DNA of 29,227 bases from Bordetella parapertussis (GTDB taxonomy: Bacteria > Pseudomonadota > Gammaproteobacteria > Burkholderiales > Burkholderiaceae_C): positions 1 to 29,227 of the forward strand of contig CAMDXA010000026.1 in the NCBI GenBank assembly GCA_945878065.1, read 5' to 3'. Both the position numbers and the translations under genes were made by a program. How positions within the stretch are numbered: position 1 is the stretch's first letter; each line of letters opens with the position of its first letter. Of the stretch, positions 24,377-29,227 are shown one piece after another. The notes below the pieces were generated by a model. It did not search any database. It worked only from the letters and a program-made list of their open reading frames with translations, and had not been told where the DNA came from.

Positions 24377-26050
24377 TCAGTTAAAGAATTTGCCCGCACT
24401 TTGCAAGGTGCGGTAGATGCCCCATGCCAATGGAATACCCACGGCTGTCCAAGCAAATACCACCCAAAGCGGGTTGGAATGAACCGCACTACCGTGTGCA
24501 TTGCCACCTACTTCGGACGCGCTGGCTTTTTCATGCGCGAGTTTTTTCTCGTGCGCCAGTTCTTCGGGTGTCATGAAATGTTTGGCATTCACCGGGCGGA
24601 TCATCAGGTTGGCGATCAAGCCCACCACCAGCATGCCGACCAGAATGAACATGGTTTGGTTGTAGACCTGCTCGCGGGGAAGGCCTAAGCCGAGTTGGTA
24701 ATCGCGCATGTAATTCACCACCACTGGGCCCAAAATGCCAGCCGTTGCCCAGGCTGTCAGCAAACGGCCGTGGATCGCACCCACCATTTGCGTGCCAAAC
24801 AAATCGGCCAGATAAGCAGGCACCGTGGCAAAGCCGCCGCCGTACATACTCAAGATGATGCAGAACGCAGCGACAAACAACAGTTGGTTACCAGCCATGG
24901 CCGAAGCGGGTACGGATGCATACAGGGCAGCGCCCAAAACAAAAAACACGACGTAGGTGAGTTTGCGGCCGAGTTTGTCTGAAAGGCTGGCCCAGATGAT
25001 CCTGCCACCAATGTTGAAGAGGCTGAGCAAGGCGGTAAAACCTGCGGCAACACTGGCAATCATGGTCAGTTGTGTTTTGTCTAAGTCGTTGTATTTGGCT
25101 TCAATACCAATCAATGCGCCGCCAAATACCTCTTGCAGCATCGGGCTGGCCATGCCAATCACGCCAATGCCCGCAGAGACGTTCATACAAAGCACCACCC
25201 ACACCATCCAAAATTGTGGAATGCCCCACACCTTGCTGACATGCACATGGTTTTGGGTGATCATGGTGTTACTGGCTTGTTGCACAGGAGGTGTCCAACC
25301 GGCAGGCTTCCAACCCGTGGCTGGAATGCGGTAGCCCAAAGCACCTGACATCATGAAAACGAAATACACCACGGCCATACACACAAAGGTTTGCCACACA
25401 CCCACTTCTAAGTCAGTGGCAAAGTACTTCATCAACTCTGCAGCTAAAGGTGAACCGATCATGGCACCGCCACCGAAACCCATGATGGCCATGCCAGTTG
25501 CCATGCCGCGGCGGTCCGGAAACCATTTGATCAAGGTGCTAACGGGTGAGATGTAGCCTAAGCCCAAACCAATGCCGCCAATGACGCCGGAACCCAACAG
25601 CATCAACCAAAATTGGTGGGTGTACACACCCAAGGCCGCAATCAACATACCGCCGCACCAGCATATTGCGCTTACTACACCGGCTTTGCGTGGGCCGGCA
25701 CGCTCGAGCCAACCACCCCACAACGCCGCAGAGCTACCGAGCAACACAAAAAACAAGGTGTACATCCAACCCAAGGTGGAGACTTTCCAGTCACATGTGC
25801 TGGTGAACAGCTCTTGGAAAAAACCGATATCTGCGCCGCATTTCAGCGGTTCTTTGATGCCCAAGGCTTTGGACAGAGGTAACCAGAACACAGAAAAACC
25901 ATAAGCCATTCCGATGCACAAATGGATGGCAAGCGCTGCAGGTGGGACCAACCATCGGTTGTATCCTTCTCCGGCAATGATGCGTTCTTTAGATAAGAAA
26001 CTCGGTGTCGTGTCTGACATGGTGCTTGTTGCGTCAGCAGGTGAACTCAT
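24377..26050 (-). CDS. OFA-family MFS transporter (oxalate/formate antiporter type)
   Basis: A 557-residue major-facilitator protein with about twelve membrane helices. It shows the OFA signature early: NRWLVPPAALAIHLCIGMAYGFSVFWLPLSKALG, then GWMYTLFFVLLGSSAALWGGWLERAGPRKAG and KWFPDRRGMATGMAIMGFGGGAMIGSP. A large central loop and a cytoplasmic tail rich in Lys and Glu (about 490-520) precede a last hydrophobic segment, which is one more than usual. The ATG at 26050 has GGAG at good spacing; an open frame upstream is rejected. It is the first gene of the fds operon, which suggests formate, possibly exchanged with oxalate or another anion, as substrate. The substrate is inferred from context only. 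Confidence 0.9.
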   Translation of the reverse strand: MSSPADATSTMSDTTPSFLSKERIIAGEGYNRWLVPPAALAIHLCIGMAYGFSVFWLPLSKALGIKEPLKCGADIGFFQELFTSTCDWKVSTLGWMYTLFFVLLGSSAALWGGWLERAGPRKAGVVSAICWCGGMLIAALGVYTHQFWLMLLGSGVIGGIGLGLGYISPVSTLIKWFPDRRGMATGMAIMGFGGGAMIGSPLAAELMKYFATDLEVGVWQTFVCMAVVYFVFMMSGALGYRIPATGWKPAGWTPPVQQASNTMITQNHVHVSKVWGIPQFWMVWVVLCMNVSAGIGVIGMASPMLQEVFGGALIGIEAKYNDLDKTQLTMIASVAAGFTALLSLFNIGGRIIWASLSDKLGRKLTYVVFFVLGAALYASVPASAMAGNQLLFVAAFCIILSMYGGGFATVPAYLADLFGTQMVGAIHGRLLTAWATAGILGPVVVNYMRDYQLGLGLPREQVYNQTMFILVGMLVVGLIANLMIRPVNAKHFMTPEELAHEKKLAHEKASASEVGGNAHGSAVHSNPLWVVFAWTAVGIPLAWGIYRTLQSAGKFFN

Positions 26051-26123
26051 GATGTCTCCAGTTTTTTTGGGGTAGATTAAATTCGCACTGCTGACTTTAA
26101 CGTATGCTTTCCCAGCACAATGC

Positions 26124-26152
26124 AGTCTAGGGTAAGCACTGAGCCCCTGCAA
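26124..26152 (-). promoter_or_regulatory. Candidate sigma70 promoter of the transporter-fds operon
   Basis: On the minus strand TTGCAG (26152-26147) and TAGACT (26129-26124) are separated by 17 bases. This predicts a leader of roughly 65-70 bases before the transporter ATG. The match is moderate, as expected for an activated promoter. The TACCT/AGGTA dyad at 26163-26173 lies just upstream of the -35 element. Confidence 0.35.
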
Positions 26153-26162
26153 TATGTATAAG

Positions 26163-26225
26163 TACCTCAGGTATGATTGTTTTGCCACACACAACTAATA
26201 TGCTGAACAAAGCATATATACCTGA
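26163..26225. promoter_or_regulatory. Nested dyad operator region between transporter and regulator genes
   Basis: Three dyads share this stretch. TACCT-C-AGGTA is at 26163-26173. TCAGGTAT (26167-26174) pairs with ATACCTGA (26218-26225), which abuts the regulator ATG. ATATGCT (26198-26204) pairs with AGCATAT (26211-26217) around GAACAA. A further TATGCTTT lies at 26103-26110. These are probable binding sites of the divergent regulator. Confidence 0.55.
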
Positions 26226-27314
26226 ATGCATAAAGTCTCGATCAAACCCCAATGGACGATCAGCGATGCCGGCGGCCAAAATCTGGCGCCTAGGCTGCTT
26301 GAGTTACTGGCGGAGGTACAGGGCCACGGCAGTTTGTCCGGTTCGTGTAAAAAAACAGGCGCCTCATATCGACACGCTTGGAGCTTGATCAGGCAGGGGG
26401 AGGCGCAGTTGGGCATGCCATTGCTGAACATGGAGCGTGGCAAAGGCTCAACCCTTACCCCGCTGGCGGAAAAACTGGTGTGGGCAGGTCACCGTATCAA
26501 CGCCAGATTGACCCCCATGCTCGAGACCTTGGCCTCCGAGCTTGAAGGTGAAATTGGCCGATTGTTGTCCATCAACAATGACGCCTTGCGCGTGCATGCC
26601 AGCCACGGGTTTGCGGTTGAAAAAATGATTGAAAACCTCAAAGCCTCTGGTTTGCAAGTAGAGCGCAAATACGTCGGCAGTATCGAAGCAGTGGCCTCGT
26701 TGTACGAAGGGGCTTGTGAAATCGCGGGTTTTCACATTCCCCAAGGCCAGTTTGAAGAGACCGGTTTCAAACACTATTCGCGTTGGTTGGTTCCCAAGCA
26801 AAACCGCATCATTCATGTGGCCACCCGACGGCAAGGCTTTATGGTGGCCAGCGGCAACCCGCACAAAATTTACGAGATGAAAGACCTCACCCGCAAAGGC
26901 TTGCGGTTTGTCAACCGTCAACCAAGCAGTGGCACGCGGTTTTTACTCGAATGCTTTTTGAAAAAAGCGCAGGTTGATGCATCGCAAATCGCCGGCTACG
27001 AGCAGGCTGAGTTCACCCATGCCGCCGTGGCCGCCTATGTGGCCAGTGGCATGGCGGATGTGGGCTTTGGCGTGGAGACACCGGCAAGACGCTTCAAATT
27101 GGAGTTTTTACCGTTGGCCACTGAACGTTATTTTTTGTTGTGCAACCAATCCGATTTGGATAAGCCGCATTTGCAGGCCGTGCTGAAAATTTTGAACAGC
27201 GACGCGTTTCAATTTGCCGTGAACCAATTGCCCGGCTATACGGCTGCCCATTGCGGTCTGGTATCCACCATTGCAGACGCTTTTCCTGAACTTTCGGCGG
27301 CAAAAAAATATTGA
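26226..27314 (+). CDS. One-component regulator: ModE/LysR-like HTH fused to a PBP-like domain
   Basis: A 362-residue protein. Residues about 10-95 form a ModE-type winged helix-turn-helix (LLELLAEVQGHGSLSGSCKKTGASYRHAWSLIRQGEAQLG, then GKGSTLTPLAEKLVWAG). Residues about 115-350 resemble a type 2 periplasmic-binding-protein fold used in the cytoplasm (RVHASHGFAVEKMIENL, VGSIEAVASLYEGACEIAGFHIP, RQGFMVASGNPHKI, RFVNRQPSSGTRFLLECFL, HAAVAAYVASGMADVGFGVE). This corresponds to the PBP_like (PF12727-type) domain seen with ModE-like HTHs. The effector could be molybdate, formate or another small anion. It diverges from the OFA-fds operon and most likely controls it. No Shine-Dalgarno precedes the ATG, and an operator arm touches it. 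Confidence 0.85.
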   Translation: MHKVSIKPQWTISDAGGQNLAPRLLELLAEVQGHGSLSGSCKKTGASYRHAWSLIRQGEAQLGMPLLNMERGKGSTLTPLAEKLVWAGHRINARLTPMLETLASELEGEIGRLLSINNDALRVHASHGFAVEKMIENLKASGLQVERKYVGSIEAVASLYEGACEIAGFHIPQGQFEETGFKHYSRWLVPKQNRIIHVATRRQGFMVASGNPHKIYEMKDLTRKGLRFVNRQPSSGTRFLLECFLKKAQVDASQIAGYEQAEFTHAAVAAYVASGMADVGFGVETPARRFKLEFLPLATERYFLLCNQSDLDKPHLQAVLKILNSDAFQFAVNQLPGYTAAHCGLVSTIADAFPELSAAKKY

Positions 27315-27329
27315 ACCGTGCTAGAAATA

Positions 27330-27355
27330 AAAAAGGCACCCGAAGGTGCCTTTTT
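27330..27355. terminator. Bidirectional intrinsic terminator
   Basis: GGCACC at 27335-27340, loop CGAA, GGTGCC at 27345-27350, flanked by A5 on the left and T5 on the right. It works as an intrinsic terminator in both directions. It lies 15 bases after the regulator stop and 17 bases beyond the cyclase stop, serving both convergent genes. Confidence 0.92.
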
Positions 27356-27372
27356 CTTATCGCCTAAAGGGA

Positions 27373-28329
27373 TCAGTAAACAAAGATCGGATTCACAATG
27401 GCTTGCACCGACCCGGTGGTGCGGTGTGGGCCAACAGTGATCATGCCTTCATAAACTTTGTCTTTGATGGCTTGTTCAGCGACTACATTTTCAAGAATGA
27501 ACACGCCAAACTCAGCCAACAAGATCTGGTGCACGTGGAACACTTGTCCTTCGTTTTCAAATGGAACAACTTCCAAGCCCCAAGTATCAGAGCCAACCAT
27601 AGCAACACCTAAATTTGCCAAATAGCGTGCACCTTGAACGCCCAAGCCAGGGTGTGCTGCGCCATTGCGCTTGTCATCCACGCCCAACAGTTTGTGCCAT
27701 CCGGTATAGAAAACAACCACATCGCCTTTGTTGATCTTCATATTGCCTTGGCGCTTCAAAGCAGCTTCGATTTCAGGCTGGTTGAACGGTGTGCCTTCAG
27801 GAATGATGTCTTTGCCCATGAGCGCTGTCATGTCCAACAGCACAGCACGAGTTGCTACGCCGGGGAAGGTCTCGATACCAAACTTCTTCAAGCCGCTGAC
27901 GCCAGTGACATCAATACCAGGCGTGCAGTTGTAATAAGTATTGTCAATGCCGATGTGACCCAGTCCATCCAACTGCGTACCGATACCCACCCAAGCTTGC
28001 AAAATGTCATCGTGGTAGCTGAGCTTGGTTTTGCCCAGTGTTTGGCCGTTTTCTTGACCAGGTTTGACAATGGTCATGGAGTAGGTGCGAGGAGGGAAAG
28101 CCGGCGTCTTGGAATTGGTCTCAATCGCCATGGCCATTTTCTTGCCTTGTTTGATCAGCTTGGTGGCCGCCAAAATATTGTCTTTAGTGATGTTGTTCAA
28201 GGCACCAAGTTGGTCATTTGGACCCCATTTGGATTTATGGCAGCTTTCGTATGCGAAGGCGCTTCCCATAGACAAGGAACCCAGAAGGGCGCTTGCTAAG
28301 AAAGCGGCAGCAATTTTTTTGATTTTCAT
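27373..28329 (-). CDS. Secreted cyclase-family (metal-dependent hydrolase) protein
   Basis: A 318-residue protein with a Sec signal peptide (MKIKKIAAAFLASALLGSLS, cleavage after AFA near residue 26). The mature part belongs to the cyclase family (PF04199), relatives of kynurenine formamidase and isatin hydrolase. The metal motif, HxGTHxDxxxH in many members, is GIGTQLDGLGHIG here (Asp121, His125, Gln119), a variant I believe defines a subgroup. KGDVVVFYTGWHKLLG and GSDTWGLEVVPFE also fit. Substrates are probably cyclic amides, imides or lactones, in the periplasm; the exact one is unknown. AGGAG lies seven bases before the ATG. The start overlaps the preceding DUF1007 gene by ATGA. Confidence 0.9.
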   Translation of the reverse strand: MKIKKIAAAFLASALLGSLSMGSAFAYESCHKSKWGPNDQLGALNNITKDNILAATKLIKQGKKMAMAIETNSKTPAFPPRTYSMTIVKPGQENGQTLGKTKLSYHDDILQAWVGIGTQLDGLGHIGIDNTYYNCTPGIDVTGVSGLKKFGIETFPGVATRAVLLDMTALMGKDIIPEGTPFNQPEIEAALKRQGNMKINKGDVVVFYTGWHKLLGVDDKRNGAAHPGLGVQGARYLANLGVAMVGSDTWGLEVVPFENEGQVFHVHQILLAEFGVFILENVVAEQAIKDKVYEGMITVGPHRTTGSVQAIVNPIFVY

Positions 28330-29009
28330 GAACGTTCTCCTTTGGTGGGCTCATTGAGGGGTAAAACCTGTGCGTTAGGCTGAGCCGCAAGAGCCGCCGC
28401 ACATTGGATAAAAATTCGTTGAACTTCTTGTTCACCTTGGCTGGGAGTGGCTCGTTTTTCACGGGTGAAATTCGATTCGCAGTCAGAGGCGCTGGCAAGC
28501 ACTTTGCCCATCAGCGGCTCAAAACCTATGTACCAAGTCGGGTCTTGCATTTGCAATTGCAGTGACTGCAAAGGCTGTGTTGATTCGAGTTCGGCAGTGA
28601 ACTCCCAAAAAAGACCGCCTTGAAAACCCTTGCCACCGTCACGTGTTGAAAACTGGCGCACAGAAAAAGGGACGGGTTGAGCTGTTACGCCATTTTCGAT
28701 GGTCAGAAAAAACTGGAAAGGCTGCATCAGCGCTTGGTTCGTCGCTGCAAATTGCTGCAATTCTTCTTCATCCAACACACCGTTTTCATTCAGGTCGATG
28801 TTTTGTCTGATCAATTGGCCGTTCATCGGGTCGATCTGCCAACTGACTTGAACAGCCGTGACCATGCCGTTGGCCAAGACCGGCGTCAGGCGGTAGGCGA
28901 GTCGCAGGTGCGGATGCGCGAACGCCAAGCAGTGGCAGCCCAATAACACCAACACACAAAAAGATTTGACGAATCGCAAAATGCAAACAACCCAAGAAAG
29001 TGAATCCAC
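28326..29009 (-). CDS. DUF1007-family secreted protein with EF-hand loop
   Basis: A 227-residue protein with an N-terminal signal segment ending LAFAHPHLRL. The AHPH mature start is the hallmark of DUF1007 (PF06226), a family often next to nickel, cobalt or zinc transport genes. Residues 72-83 form a textbook EF-hand loop, with ligand positions D72, N74, N76, L79 and E83 and Gly77. Then comes QPFQFFLTIENG. The family function is unknown; a periplasmic metal-binding role is plausible. The start is uncertain: GTG at 29009 gives a long signal region, and a TTG at residue 11 gives a compact one. It is the first gene of a two-gene unit, overlapping the cyclase gene by ATGA. Confidence 0.82.
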   Translation of the reverse strand: MDSLSWVVCILRFVKSFCVLVLLGCHCLAFAHPHLRLAYRLTPVLANGMVTAVQVSWQIDPMNGQLIRQNIDLNENGVLDEEELQQFAATNQALMQPFQFFLTIENGVTAQPVPFSVRQFSTRDGGKGFQGGLFWEFTAELESTQPLQSLQLQMQDPTWYIGFEPLMGKVLASASDCESNFTREKRATPSQGEQEVQRIFIQCAAALAAQPNAQVLPLNEPTKGERS

Positions 29010-29101
29010 CGAAATATCTCAATAAATCACACAAACCTACATAGGGGTATGCACTGATAAGCTTATACAAATGATAATATCTTCTCAATAAGCTCGATGT
29101 G

Positions 29102-29117
29102 TGAGCGTTCTCGCTCA
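29102..29117. other. Short hairpin between tRNA-Arg and the DUF1007 gene
   Basis: TGAGCG-TTCT-CGCTCA forms a 6-bp stem with a 4-base loop. It lies 30 bases past the tRNA 3' end, inside the 137-base gap before the DUF1007 start. No T-tract follows on either strand, so a terminator role is doubtful; a processing site or protein site is possible. Confidence 0.35.
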
Positions 29118-29146
29118 GGTTAGGATACGTTTTTCATAAAAAAATG

Positions 29147-29221
29147 TGGTGCCTCCGACAGGAATCGAACCTGTATCTAGCGCTTAGGAGGCGCTCGTTC
29201 TATCCATTGAACTACGGCGGC
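29147..29221 (-). tRNA. tRNA-Arg (anticodon CCU)
   Basis: A 75-base cloverleaf including an encoded CCA. The D stem is GTTC/GAAC, the anticodon stem AGCGC/GCGCT with loop CTCCTAA (anticodon CCT, plus-strand AGG at 29186-29188), and the T stem ACAGG/CCTGT with loop TTCGATT. The acceptor strands GCCGCCG and CGGAGGC pair except at position 4-69, where G (29218) faces A (29154). It decodes AGG arginine codons. The gene ends six bases from the window edge. Confidence 0.95.
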
Positions 29222-29227
29222 AGCCCA

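Noticed and set aside
26177..26201. Promoter for the divergent regulator
   Set aside because: TAATAT is a fair -10 but no -35 at acceptable spacing is visible; mentioned only in context of the dyads.

Overview
The window comes from a betaproteobacterium of the order Burkholderiales, most likely Comamonadaceae or a close relative. The evidence is gene order (dusB-fis-purH; hemL with a ThiD-like kinase and a divergent rubredoxin; yqgE-ruvX-pyrR-pyrB-pyrC'; fdsGBA-fdhD-fdsD) together with the protein sequences. I could not run a search, so genus is not claimed. The window is densely coded, with no gene-free stretch above about 175 bases.

Left part (1-13.2 kb), mostly housekeeping: ychF; a small YqaA-type membrane protein; dusB-fis-purH; then, leftward, a ThiD-like kinase, hemL and a PagP-like outer-membrane protein. 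Next come a rubredoxin, a DNA photolyase whose stop codon interlocks with that of the rubredoxin, and a tightly overlapping operon yqgE-ruvX-pyrR-pyrB-pyrC'. The last gene has lost the dihydroorotase metal ligands and is probably a structural partner of PyrB. Two clusters of a GGGGTCAGGTTCC repeat sit exactly in the two convergent junctions purH/PagP-like and pyrC'/fccB.

Middle part (13.2-27.3 kb), energy metabolism: a flavocytochrome c sulfide dehydrogenase pair (cytochrome plus flavoprotein), then a long molybdenum/formate block. It contains modE, a perfect ModE-type operator, modABC, and a convergent leftward operon. That operon runs from an OFA-family (oxalate/formate-type) transporter through fdsG, fdsB, fdsA and fdhD to fdsD, which is a soluble NAD-dependent molybdenum formate dehydrogenase. 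Divergent from it is a one-component regulator that joins a ModE/LysR-like DNA-binding domain to a periplasmic-binding-protein-like domain. The shared 175-bp control region carries nested dyads. Read together, molybdate import, cofactor sulfuration, formate uptake and formate oxidation to CO2 plus NADH lie in one contiguous block.

Right end (27.3-29.2 kb): a bidirectional terminator, a leftward two-gene unit encoding a secreted DUF1007 protein with an EF-hand loop and a secreted cyclase-family hydrolase (ATGA overlap), and a tRNA-Arg(CCU) gene at the window edge with an apparent acceptor-stem mismatch.
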